Shown here one piece after another: positions 1 through 10,463 of a stretch of 64,000 nucleotides of DNA. The notes beneath the pieces are model-generated. The model did not search any database, was not told the DNA's origin, and worked only from the letters and a program-made list of their open reading frames with translations. The translations under genes and the position numbers were made by a program. Within the stretch, counting starts at the first letter, position 1. Every line of letters starts with the position of its first letter. Origin of the DNA: Orobanche coerulescens (Eukaryota > Streptophyta > Magnoliopsida > Lamiales > Orobanchaceae); assembly GCA_033398695.1 (NCBI GenBank), contig CM065806.1, positions 36,543,001 through 36,607,000 of the forward strand, given 5' to 3'.

Positions 1-884
1 CCTTTTATTCATAGTCGGTGATAGGGGGAAATGGAGGGTATTTATGGGAATCCTTAGTTGAAGTTGGTGTAGGTGAAATTGGTGGTTTGTCGTTTGATAT
101 TTATAGAGATGTTTTAGACCCCATTTTATGAACCGAGTATCCCTATAGACTCTATGATGTGTGAGAAGTCGATAGTAGAAAAAGCGAAACATTATCAAAT
201 CATGTTGTCGACTGAAAAAAAATAATAATATGAAGAAGAAAATGATAAAATGGCAAAGTGAGTCACTTGGCCTAATAGAGTATAAGGGGATCGCTCGGGC
301 ATACATTAAAAAGTACTTGGGGTCGAGAAAAATAAAAAGGTTGGGATTTGATTGCATGATGGATTGGTGATTGAGTTAGGTAGCCGTGTATGATTGCAAA
401 GAGTTGGGTGGTTTGAATACACGTTTGAGTCACTTAGCCAAATTTTCCTACCTTAACCAAAAGCCTACGTTACAACCTTTGAAAGTCCTATTTGATTTTG
501 GTCTATGCATACAAATTAGTGGTGGAGACGATAGATAAGAGGCAAGCCTATGGTAAGACATTGCATTTGCATTGGATTTGAGTGACCCCTTGGCATAATT
601 TGCTTAGACATACTTGTCTATTTCTTTGGAGAGAATGAGCGATCACTTAAAAATCATCTTACCTTAGGTTTTGTGAGGGTTTCCCGGTTTGCTAGAGCTT
701 GCTTGATTTTATTTATCTTTGTTTGATTTGTACTAAGAGTCGTTTGTATAATATTGTTCATTGTGATTGCGAAAAACTTTGAGGCCGAATAATTTGACGT
801 GATCTCGTTTGTGTCTATGTGCCGTGTCCTTGTTTTCTTTTTATTGGTTCTTTTCTTTCTTTCTTTCTTTTTCTTTTCTTTTTG

Positions 885-901
885 TTGTTCGGGACGAACA
901 A
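885..901 (+). other. R1 hairpin before the polypurine tract
   Basis: A perfect 7-bp inverted repeat, TTGTTCG-GGA-CGAACAA, sits 5 bases before the polypurine tract. Similar TTCG-GGA-CGAA hairpins occur at the same place in R5 and R6, and a slightly altered one in R7. Its role is unknown. Confidence 0.7.
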
Positions 902-906
902 TGCTC

Positions 907-920
907 AAGTTTGGGGGGTT
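907..920 (+). promoter_or_regulatory. R1 polypurine tract
   Basis: AAGTTTGGGGGGTT, an RNase H-resistant primer for plus-strand DNA synthesis, lies immediately before the LTR start TGATAGG. Its position fixes the orientation of R1 (plus strand) and identifies the following repeat as the 3' LTR. Confidence 0.75.
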
Positions 921-2431
921 TGATAGGTGGTAATTTTACCACATTTTTCTAGGATTTTATACTAGGTTTTTATCTCGTTTCGTGATTAATGTGCTCGTAT
1001 TTGGCTTATTTATGATTAGTCGAGCCGTATTACGCGTTTGGGTTGGTTTTAGTTTGTTTGCAGGTTTTTAGAGCCAAAAGGACCCAAAACGAGACAAAGG
1101 ACCGAGAGTCGAGTCAAACGGACGGAAGAAACGGATTTTTGCAAAAGTCAGACTACCTATCGGGCCAGCCTATCGGCCGATAGGTGCGTCCGATAGGTGT
1201 TCCGAGCCCTATCGAGTGAAGTCGACCGATAGACCACCTATCGGGCCAGCCTATCGGCCGATAGGTGCGTCCGATAGGCTGCTCCGCGGGTTCTCGAGTT
1301 TTGACAGATTGTGACTCTTTTGGATAGATTTTGTTTCCTAGATTAGTTCTAATCGGGAGTTTAACTCCCATAGGATATATACACCTCCTTCTAGACCTAG
1401 TTTAGCATCTTTTATCATCTTTATCACACTTTTACGTTTTTTTGCAATTTTAATTCCTTTGATACTAGAACTTTTTGCAAAGCAGCAATTATTATTGTTT
1501 TTCTACTTTTTCGGAGATTGAAGACTCAGAGTTCATCCGGAAGGGTTGTAATCTCTCTTTTCATATTAATAATATGTATTCTCCATCTATTTCTTGTTTA
1601 ATTTCAATTATGTCTAGCTAAATCCATTGATTGATTCTAGGGTTAGTAATTTTAATTGATGTTCACATGATGTCCCTTTGATTACCTTTTTACCTTTCAT
1701 CCTAGGCTTGTGATCAAGATGTGTTAAATCTCATGCTAGATTAAAGGGCCCTTAATCGATGCATGTTAGCTAATTAATTTTGCCCGGAAGGATTAATTAA
1801 TTAGTGGAAATACTTGATGCACAATATGATTTGATCTTAAGACTTGAGTAGAGTAAGATAAATCATAGATAAATAAGTTGACGCTTTTTAAGTGGTTTAA
1901 ATTCTTTGAGCCTTGCGGGAAAAGGGTTTAAATTAACTATCTTTCTAGGTTGCCTTGATCGGAATTCTAGATCGGCTGAGTGATTATTTCTAGGATTGAA
2001 TTAAAATTTGGGGAAAAGGAATCAAGTGAATGGATTGTGTGAACTCAATTAGACGATACTACCCTAGGATCAATTAGCTTTCAACTTGTGATTTTATCTT
2101 GTTAATTTGCTTTATTTGCTTGATTTAGATAATTCACTTTATTTTGCTCTCTTTGCATGATACTTGGAATTCTTATCTTATTGTTCTAGATTTTTTTATT
2201 TTTAGGATTAATTGTTATTTAATTTTTATTTTTCGATTTTTGAAGTTAGATAATTAGAAACAAACCAAATTTTCGGATTCCTAAATAGCAGTCAAATTTT
2301 GAGTAGAGTTACTTCCTTTATTTTCGACATATCAATTCCCTTGGGTTCGACACCTTGGAAATACTTCGAGGTTTTACAAATTTTAAAATTGATCGGATTT
2401 GAAAACCATACTACGCGAATTTTAGCGATCA
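921..2431 (+). mobile_element. R1 3' LTR
   Basis: This 1511-bp LTR begins TGAT after the polypurine tract and ends ATCA at 2431, where the R2 integrase reading begins in the next base. The first bases contain a 16-bp palindrome (GTGGTAA-TT-TTACCAC, 927-942). Two identical 43-bp copies at 1155-1197 and 1236-1278 carry a 16-bp perfect palindrome. A weak TATA-like run lies near 1373. The partner LTR and the left target duplication are outside the window, so the right boundary rests on the ATCA end and on the R2 codons that follow. The minus and plus ORFs around 2292-2556 are partly LTR and partly R2 and are not genes. Confidence 0.7.
1155..1278 (+). repeat. R1 LTR direct repeat, 2 x 43 bp, with 16-bp palindromes
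   Basis: Positions 1155-1197 and 1236-1278 are identical and 81 bp apart. Each contains CCTATCGGCCGATAGG, a perfect 16-bp palindrome (1169-1184 and 1250-1265), flanked by further half-sites (CCTATCGG, CCGATAGG). It lies upstream of the TATA-like run, so probably in U3. Confidence 0.9.
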
Positions 2432-3000
2432 CCATACAACGGTGCCATCTGAATCGAAGCGTGCCAACTATTATTATAAGTGAATTCCACCAAAGGCAGC
2501 TGGGCTTCCCAATCGTCCTTCCAATCAAGAGCACATGCTCTCAACATATCCTCTAGAGTCTGGATGGTTCTCTCAGACTGACCATCGGTCTGTGGATGAA
2601 AAGCCGTACTGAAATTCAACTGCATGCCCATCGCACGATGAACTGCCTTCCAGAAGTGCGACATGAATCGCCCATCACGGTCTGATACAATACTCTTAGG
2701 GGTACCATGTAATCTCACGATTTCCTTAATAAACAGCTGGGCCAATCTCTCGGGACCCCACGTGTCCTTAATCTCCAAGAAGTGGGCTGATTTGGTCAGA
2801 CGGTCCACAATCACCCAAATCGTATTCATTCCTCGACGATTCGTCGGCAAGCTAGTGATAAAATCCATAGATATGTCCTACCATTTCCACTCGGGAATCG
2901 GGAGCGGTTTCAGCATTCCTGCGGGTCGCTGGTGCTCAATCTTAACCTGCTGACAGGTTAAACATCTCGAAACGAATTCGGCAACCTCACGTTTCATATT
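2432..3000 (-). pseudogene. R2 integrase fragment
   Basis: Minus-strand continuation of R2 pol beyond the R3 insertion. It starts in the second half of the HHCC zinc finger (CLTCQQ, about 2964-2941) and covers the catalytic core: MDFITSLP (first Asp), SDRDGRF (second Asp) and QSERTIQ (Glu), so the DDE triad is visible. Compared with R5, three codons after WHASI(Q/K)MAP are missing, and a Trp codon near 2880 has become a stop. The frame runs into R1 at 2432, so the GPY/F region and any chromodomain lie outside the window. Integrase would insert the cDNA copy into nuclear chromatin; this copy cannot. Confidence 0.88.
2996..3000. repeat. R3 target-site duplication, left copy (ATATT)
   Basis: ATATT immediately precedes the R3 5' LTR and is repeated at 12325-12329 right after the 3' LTR. 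A perfect 5-bp duplication shows that R3 is one complete insertion. Confidence 0.95.
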
Positions 3001-4868
3001 TGTTAGGAATATGCCCTCGAATGCCACTCAGGGGATGAGAGAGTAAGGGCATTATACTTGTAATTATGGAATAATTAATAAAAAGGCAATACGATTCATT
3101 CACTGTTTATTGTATTTCAATTGCATTCTTGACTTGGTAAACATTGAAGTGAAGTCCATGTAAATAAATCGAATATTCCATTCTCGTTATGGGATAAGAG
3201 AAAATGTACTGGAAGTGTTTAAAGTTTATTTATGTAAATTGTTCGCAAGTCAATAAACTTAAAATGGGCATTAAGTTTTAATATGACTTGTATAACTGAT
3301 GCTAGGACGTGTGCACGTCTTGATAGCATAGTTATAAGTATATTGGTGGCGCCAGTATACTCGAACACGACTCATACTCGATTCAGTCACACGGTATTCA
3401 CTCTCAGAGAGTCGATGACGAATCGAAAGGTTGTGATAGTATACGTGGACCTTTGACTTGAGGGTTCAGTAGAAGATGTGCCTGTGATGTTTAGTTTGTC
3501 ATTAGAGTAGTTAGACTCATTTGCTTAATTGCTGAGTCGACCTCGAAGTGCGGACTATACGGGCAGGTAGCAGTCTTTACTGTACGCCAAGAAAGAATTC
3601 TATCTCCTGTTAGTGAGCAGGCGAATGTCCTATACGGTTAATGGCAAATAAGATCATAAGTCTTTGTCCAAAGCATTCTGATATAGTCGTATTAGATACA
3701 CTATTAATCAGTCGGTCTTGATTTGCATTAACACATGTATAGAGTTTAGTCAACAGTAGGGTTTGACTTTACCGTGACCCGAAGACTTGACCGGGACATC
3801 TGATGAAGGGTCTATACGTATATAGTATTCACGACATAATGGTTCTGGAATGATCCCTTCATTCGTTCTCAGTCGGGGTTTACAGTGCGGCCCGCTAGGC
3901 TGGCTAAGTGCTGCCCGCACTAATTGGTTCCTCCCAATGCCGGCTAAGACGGACCTACGGAGTCGCGCATCAGGAGCGTTGACGGATAAATGTGAATTTA
4001 TTATCTCTCTATCAATATTAGATATTGGATATCTAATTATGATTTATTGGATAAATCAAATATCGGTCTTATGAATTTAAATTAAGTTACCGGGTAATTA
4101 ATTTAATTTATAAATTATATTTCTTAGAGAAATATATATTTGTATTTGATATAATTAATTAATTAGATTAATTAATTAATATAAATACATTGATGATTAA
4201 ATGGAGTTTATTTAACGTAGTCGTTTGTGACGTCGTACCTGAGCCGAGTGGCTCGGCTCGTTTTCTAGGAAACTTCCTTGTGGCCACCCACTCCTCATGG
4301 CATGGCATGATCTTGCATGTGTGTGGGAACTCACTTAGAGTTGAGATTCCCACATAATTGTGAATGATAGTTGTAAAGGAATAATTATTCCTTTATAATA
4401 TATATATATCATTACATTATAAATGATGAGATGAGATAACACACACACACTTGCAAAAAGTGAGCTGCCTGCCGTGAGTTTAAGTGAGGAGAGAGAGAAA
4501 AATTTTCCTTCTTCATTTTGTTCATCTTTGAGGTGAAAAGAAGTAAGAAAAATTAAGAGAGAAAAAATTCCTACAACACTTCCTAGCCGTGTTCTTCATA
4601 GAACGGACTGTTGTAGATTTTTCCGGGCAACTTCCGACGCGTGTGAAGTAGAGGCTTTGAATTTTCGGTGCTTGGAACGAAGGGATTTCGTGTTCGGGAC
4701 GGGATCGTGATCATCGTCTACACTTTACGAAGATTTATTTCAAAGGCTTCAAGGGTATGAATCTTTATCTTCGTATTTATTTTTCGTATATACGTTACTT
4801 GATCGATCCTGTTTGGGATTCGTATTTATTTCCGCTGCGTATTTCGTTTTATTTTCGGAATCCCAACA
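3001..4868 (+). mobile_element. R3 5' LTR
   Basis: This 1868-bp LTR runs from TGTTAGGAAT to CCCAACA and is followed one base later by the primer site. It matches 10464-12324 over its whole length. The middle is AT-rich, with repeated TTAATTAA-type runs (about 4140-4190). Small ORFs inside it (for example 3850-4074) recur in the 3' LTR only because the LTRs are copies, and they resemble no protein I recognise. Confidence 0.95.
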
Positions 4869-4869
4869 G

Positions 4870-4881
4870 TGGTATCGGAGC
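4870..4881 (+). promoter_or_regulatory. R3 primer-binding site
   Basis: TGGTATCGGAGC differs at one base from TGGTATCAGAGC, the usual plant site complementary to the 3' end of initiator tRNA-Met. It primes minus-strand cDNA synthesis. Confidence 0.88.
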
Positions 4882-6640
4882 GAGATCAATGTTTCCGTAT
4901 ATACGATTATTTGTGCATTTTGAATGCTTTTGGATGATGATTATGATTTAGAATCATGTTTGGAATAATTGTAGATTTTAAATTGTTCGTTGTAGCATCA
5001 CGTTTTTTGAAACGGGCCGAAAAACGAAGAAACGGGGCTGTCGGGTGCGGCAAAGATCGCTTGCTGGCCGCCTAAGTGCCAGCGTGCTCGGCCATGACTC
5101 GGCAGTGAGAGTGCTCGGCCAGGCCGAGAATGATCGGCCACCGCCAAGCTTGGCTCGGCCAGGCGACCCTCGGGTTTTGGCCCGATTTTGAATCGGGCAT
5201 GGTGGGCCTAAAACCGGATTATCCGGGACTCCGTTTTAAGTTTATATTTCGTTGTAATTATTTTCCAAAATTTATATTGGATTTTAATTTGACTAAATTA
5301 ATATTTGGAATATTTTTGTGTTAAGCGAAATAAATTAAACGAGAATATTATTTTGGCTGGATTACTTCGAACGAATTAAAATGACAATTATTAGTATTAA
5401 TTAGATTAATACCATTAAAATTGAATAGATTAATTTTATATTGATCGGATTAATATATTAATTGATTATTTAATTTTAATGCCACTTTATATTAATTGGA
5501 TTAATATAGTAGAAATTGAATAGATTAATTTTATAGATTAATTAGATTAATTTATATTAAAAATAATTGTTTAATTTCGTTGCCATTACATGTTGTATGG
5601 AATCCTTATGTGATGGTGATATAGCTCGTGGACTTAGTTTTTGATTTGTTCGATTCGATTGGGTTGTAAAGGCCGTTTTGAGCCTATTTATTTTTACTAG
5701 AAAATTTGTATAGGATGCATTTTTTCAATGATGTAAGTATTATTTTGGGTATGACGAAGACCGAAGACAACCGACCGAGAAGACGAAGAATCGAAGACTG
5801 TATTTTTTATTTATTGGGTCATTCGCTTAGGTCCATGAGCTATATGTTGGTAGTAACTAGGTTACTATTTTCTGTTTTTCATTTTGAATGATTGACAAAC
5901 ATACAAACACGCGTATAAATGAATTAATGTGCAAAGTGTAACATTAATCGCGAAATTCTCCCGACAACAAACAGACTAAGTTTGAAAAAGGTTATGAGGT
6001 TTCCTACCCTCCATCAAACTCGTAGAAAATTGATACCCGAGCTGGTGTGCTATGCTTCCGAGTTATCGGGGTAGTACATTTGGTAGAGGTTGAAAAATTC
6101 TTGAGTGCATTAGATGCCTTCGGTTGGTGATAAATTTCGCCCCTAGAAACCTGATAGGTTGCCAGGTGAGATTCAATAGTCAAACTGATAGACGTTAATG
6201 GTCAACAACTTAGATAGTCTGGATTGCCAAGAAACCTGATAGGTTGAGGGCATAAAGACTAGGGGTAAAAGAAGATCAAATCATCCGTTAGACGGGTTGG
6301 TGTTAGACACCACTTTACGAAATTAATTGGCAAGAAACCCGATAGGTTGCGTCATTAAATTTTGTAAAGAACTTGATCACCACTAAGAAGTCGATCTAAC
6401 CATGATTTCGGATTATAACATGGGAGTGTATAATTCCGATAAAATTAGTGGGAGCCGAGACAAGAATTATACAAGCCCTTAAGTTCTATACTCGGTCATA
6501 ATTAAACAAGTCACTAATTTAATCTTGTCTAAATCTTTGCGTAAAACGAAATTGAATCTCTCTAAAATGGCTAAAACCCACTTGCAATACTACTTGAAAA
6601 GAATCTCCTAATCGGCCCTAACTTTGTTGGTAGTTGCGAA
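4882..6640 (+). other. R3 untranslated leader with repeated small hairpins
   Basis: About 1.75 kb without a coding frame lie between the primer site and gag. From 5330 to 5580 it is AT-rich, with repeated TTAATTAGATTAAT-like words. At 6144-6161, 6229-6246 and 6332-6349 the word AAGAAACCTGATAGGTTG recurs (slightly varied). Its core AACCT-GAT-AGGTT can fold into a small stem-loop. Leaders of LTR elements hold dimerisation and packaging signals, so this is a possible role, not shown. Confidence 0.6.
6144..6349 (+). repeat. Three spaced hairpin words in the R3 leader
   Basis: Three copies of (A)AGAAACC(T/C)GATAGGTTG start near 6144, 6229 and 6332, spaced 85 and 103 bp. The first two contain a perfect AACCT-GAT-AGGTT inverted repeat. 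In the third, one T is replaced by C, leaving a 4-bp stem. Confidence 0.8.
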
Positions 6641-6643
6641 TCG

Positions 6644-7380
6644 ATGAGTGTACTCAGGATGGAGTCTCTGGGATACGTCTTGGAGGCGGACATTCCACCG
6701 ACTCCAATCCGGACGAGGGGTAATCAGGAAGACATTGACGTCCATGAAAAATGGGTCAAGGATGATGTGCTAGTCCGTGGTTTTATGATGGGCTCAATGA
6801 CTAATGAGTCTGCAGAGAGCGCACGAGAAAATGACTTACGCTAGGCATTCTCGCACACTTGACCGAACTTTATGGAGAGCACGGTAGACCGCTAGATATG
6901 AGATATCAAAGCGCTTGTTCGGTCTAGGATGAAAGAAGGGGAGAAAGTGGGAGACCACGTCCTCAAGATGATTTCTATGATTGAGAGGCTCGAGGTGCTC
7001 AACTTTAATATGGATTTATCCCTTCAAATTGATCTCATACTTCAATCTCTACGACTCTTTCACGCGGTTTGTAATGAATTTCAACTGTAATGAAATTACA
7101 TGCACATTAGCCGGCTAATGAATAAGCGGTGACGGCACGGTCTAACATGAAGACTAAACCGAGAGAGGCTGCTCTTGTGATTTTTACGGGCCTAAGAGGT
7201 CCAAGAACAAGAAGAAAAAGACCTACGAGCAAGACAAACCCAAGAAAGGGGTGCAAAAGGAAAGGGCAAGGCCCGAAAGGTTCAAAAGGTAGGCGGTCCA
7301 AAACCTACGGACAAATGCCTTGAATGCGGTGGTGGGCCATCGGCGAAGGACTTGTCCCAAGATTAATGGCGCATCAGTGC
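6644..7380 (+). pseudogene. R3 gag (nucleocapsid/capsid), frameshifted
   Basis: Gag forms the particle that packages the RNA. The first 66 codons are open from an ATG at 6644. After a stop at 6842 the frame shifts repeatedly, but related stretches continue: a KMISMIERLEVLNF segment near 6965-7005 and lysine-rich KNKKKKTYEQ near 7210. A damaged zinc knuckle around 7318-7360 has lost bases inside the CX2CX4HX4C motif, which is intact in R4 at 19498-19539. Many of the differences are one- or two-base losses compared with R4. That could be decay or assembly error. Confidence 0.75.
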
Positions 7381-7419
7381 GGAACTTTTGTTTTTGAAAC
7401 TAATTGTTCCGCTCGTATA

Positions 7420-8427
7420 TTACGCTTCATGGATTACGGATTCGGGTGCCACTTCTCACATTTGTACTATGAATCGGGATGAAGGCAGTAGAAAACTTGA
7501 AGTCGGGAAATAATGATCACATATGGAAGCGGACAAAGTGTCGAGGCAACCGATATTGGATCAATCCTTCTGGGTTTAGAATCTGGTTTTATTTTGACAT
7601 TAGATGAAGTACTTGTTTTTCCCAAGGGGCATAAAAACATTGTATCCATTCCAGTCTTGGACCGGAAAGGATTTTGTTTCTTCATTGGCAATGGCAGTTG
7701 TAAAATTTATTTTCGAAATAAATTGGTTGGAACAGCTACATTGTTGAATGGTTTATATCATCTGAACATGCAAAATAAAACAGTAGTGAACACTATAACT
7801 AGGAAACGTGGTAGGCAAGATACTAATCAAGCTCTTAAATGGCACCTTAGACTTGGTCATGTTGGTCAGACCAAGGTTCAGAAAATGGAGAAAGATGGAC
7901 TTTTAAGTCCATTGGGTGTAGAACCCTATCCAACTTGTGAATCTTGCCTTAGAGGCAAAATGACTAAGTTCCCCTTCACAGGGACTTTTGAAAGGGCTGC
8001 CGATAAACTTGGATTGGTGCATATCGATGTTTGTGGTGCTTTAGAAGTAGCCCGAGATGGATATCAATATTTCATAACGTTCACAGATGATCATACTAGG
8101 TATGGGATTGTGTATTTAATGAAACATAAATCTGAAGCCTTTGCTAAATTCAAAGAATTTAAGGCCCTAGTTGAAAAACAAACTAGATGTCATATCAAAG
8201 CACTTCGGTCGGACCGAGGTGGCGAATATATGAGCACTGAGTTTGATGAGTTCCTTAAGGAACATGGAATAGTTTCACAATTCACGCCTCCAGAAACCCC
8301 ACAGTTAAATGGTGTTTCAGAAAGGAGAAATCGGACTTTGTTGGACATGGTTCGCGCCATGTTAAATTACACCGATTTACCTATTTACTGTGGGGTATGC
8401 CTTACTAACCGCCTATATCCTAAATAG
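7420..8427 (+). pseudogene. R3 protease and integrase
   Basis: The aspartic protease motif TDSGATSH is encoded near 7437-7460, followed by a frameshift. The frame from 7513 to 8427 (304 codons) holds the integrase: an HHCC zinc finger (WHLRLGH at 7842-7862, CESC near 7940), then the catalytic core with Asp in HIDVCG, Asp in RSDRGGEY and Glu in NGVSERRNR, so the DDE residues are present. The frame closes at 8427 and resumes in another frame at 8463, where the conserved TPHEMW-type stretch is cut. Copia order (integrase before RT) is clear. Confidence 0.88.
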
Positions 8428-8462
8428 ATTTCCTTCCAAATGCTCCTATCACTCCGCATGAG

Positions 8463-10448
8463 ATGTGGAAGGGTAAGAAACCAAGCCTTAATCACATAAG
8501 GATGCGGGGATGTCCACTTTATGTCAAAAAGGCTAAGGTGGACAAATTGGAAGCGAGGTCCATAAAAGGACGTTTCATAGGATACCCAGAGGACTCGATG
8601 GGTTATCTATTCTACATGCCAGAAGACCATAGGGTCGTTGTGGCATTACAAGCGCACTTCCTTGAGGATGAATTCATTCAGGAAGGTGGCTCGGGTAGAA
8701 ATATCTCTTTGGAAGAGCATAATGAAAGTCCTAAGGAGACATCTGATCAGGGATCAAGAACCGAACCTATTGTAACACAGCCTCCACTTCGAAGGTCTGA
8801 TAGGGTATCTCACTTACCTGAGAGGTATGGCTATACACATGTCGATGAACTGGTTCTCCACGACACACCTGATAGCAGTGAAAACGACCCTGTCACCTAT
8901 GACCAAGCGATAGTGGATGTAGACTCCGATAAATGGCAAGAAGCAATGAAAGCTGAGATAGACTCGATGCATACCAATCAGGTCTGGACTCTAGTAGATC
9001 TTCCAACTGGCATGAGGACTATTGGAAATAAATGGATCTATAAGAGAAAGACTGATGGGGATGGCAAGGTTGATGCCTATAAAGCCAGGCTTGTGGCAAA
9101 GGGTTATACCCAAAGGGAAGGAATCGATTATTATGATACCTTCTCGCTCGTAGCTATGATAAAGTCGATTCGCATGATGCTTGCCATTGCTGCCTATTAT
9201 GATTATGAAATATGGCAAATGGATGTCAAAACGGCTTTTCTAAATGGATACCTCGAGGAGGAAATCTATATGGAACAGCCTAAAGGTTTTGTGTCCAAAG
9301 CTAATATTCATAAAGTGTGTAAGCTGCAACGAGCCATTTATTGCCTAAAGCAAGCTTCTCGGAGTTGGAACCTTCGATTTGACGAAGCAGTTAAGGACTT
9401 TGACTTCGAACGAAATGAGGAGGAACCGTGTGTTTACAAAAAGGTCAGTGGGAGCAACATTGCGTTCTTAGTACTATATGTAGATGATATTCTGCTTATA
9501 GGGAATAACGTAGCAATGCTCAGCAGTGTGAAAGCTTGGCTTTCTAAAACGTTCTCCATGAAAGACTTGGGAGAAGCTTCCTATATTCTAGGGATCCGTC
9601 TTTACAGAGATAGACCACGAAGAATGATAGGACTTTCCCAAGCCCTTTATATCGATAAAATCCTGAGAAGATTCAAGATGGATGAATCTAAAAGAGGGTT
9701 CCTTCCCATGCGGCATGGAATTCATCTCACCACGAAAATGTGTCCTCAAAGTGAGGAAGACAAGAGAGAGATGAGTAAGGTACCCTATGCCTCGGCAGTG
9801 GGTAGCCTCATGTACGCTATGTTGTGTACGAGACCAGACTTAGCCTACGCTGTGAGTATGGTAAGTCGATTTCAAGCAATCCGGGAAGGGAACATTGGGT
9901 GCCGTAAAGAACATTCTTAAGTACTTAAGAAGAACTAGAGATTTAGTTCTTACTTATGGTGGTGGAGCGAAGGTGATTGGATTCACCGATTCGATTTTCA
10001 AGGAGACAATGACGACTCTAAGTCGACATCGGTATTTATTTACTCTCAATGGAGGAGCAGATCTTGGAAGCTCAAAGCAAACCGCTCTGCAGATTCCACC
10101 GCTTAGCAGTATCAAGCTGCCTCAGAGGCTAGCAAAGAAGCATTTTGGATGCAGAAGTTTATACAAGAACTTCAAGTGGTGCCTAACGCGGAGTTGCCTA
10201 TATCACTATTCTGTGATAATGATGGAGCTGTCGCCCAAGCCAAGGAGCCGAGGGCTCACCACAACACCAAGCATATAGAGAGAAAGTACCACATTGTTCG
10301 AGACATGGTGGAAAAAGGCTATGTTTCATTGGAAAGAGTAGACTCAGAAGACAATGTCTCTGACCCGCTGACTAAGCCATTATCTCAGGCCGTCTTAGAA
10401 AGACATCTGAAGAACATGGGTATTGGATACCATGATGTTTGGTATTGA
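8463..10448 (+). pseudogene. R3 reverse transcriptase and RNase H
   Basis: The 485-codon frame 8463-9920 covers the end of integrase and most of the RT: KWIYKRKTDGDG (palm start), QMDVKTAFLNGYLEEE (first catalytic Asp) and LYVDDILLIG (YVDD near 9477-9488). A frameshift near 9890 passes into 9895-10278, and another passes into 10149-10448. The last frame carries RNase H with DNDGAVAQAKEP and KHIERKYHIVRD, ending at the TGA just before the polypurine tract. One conserved Pro is Leu in FSLVAMIKSI. It copies the RNA to DNA in the cytoplasmic particle; here it is inactivated by at least two frameshifts. Confidence 0.9.
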
Positions 10449-10452
10449 GTGC

Positions 10453-10463
10453 AAGTGGGAGAT
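10453..10463 (+). promoter_or_regulatory. R3 polypurine tract
   Basis: AAGTGGGAGAT lies directly before the 3' LTR start TGTTAGG. The same tract precedes the R4 3' LTR (31657-31667). Confidence 0.85.

Larger units (their letters stand above)
1..920 (+). mobile_element. R1: 3' internal end of a Ty3/gypsy retrotransposon
   Basis: No open coding frame is convincing here. This is the untranslated 3' tail of an LTR retrotransposon whose body lies left of the window. It ends in a pyrimidine-rich stretch (840-882), a short hairpin (885-901) and a G-rich polypurine tract (907-920), followed directly by an LTR starting TGATAGG. Long non-coding 3' tails of this kind are common in the non-chromodomain gypsy lineages (Athila/Tat side), so I favour that group, but no protein in view proves it. 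The basic minus-strand reading at 654-908 is only the complement of the pyrimidine tract. Confidence 0.6.

Noticed and set aside
654..908. Lysine-rich minus-strand ORF of 84 codons
   Set aside because: It is the complement of the CTTT-rich tract before the R1 polypurine tract; low complexity and no domain.
3850..4074. 74-codon ORF present in both R3 LTRs (also 11308-11532)
   Set aside because: Duplicate only because LTRs are copies; the related R4 LTR does not keep the frame, and no domain is visible.
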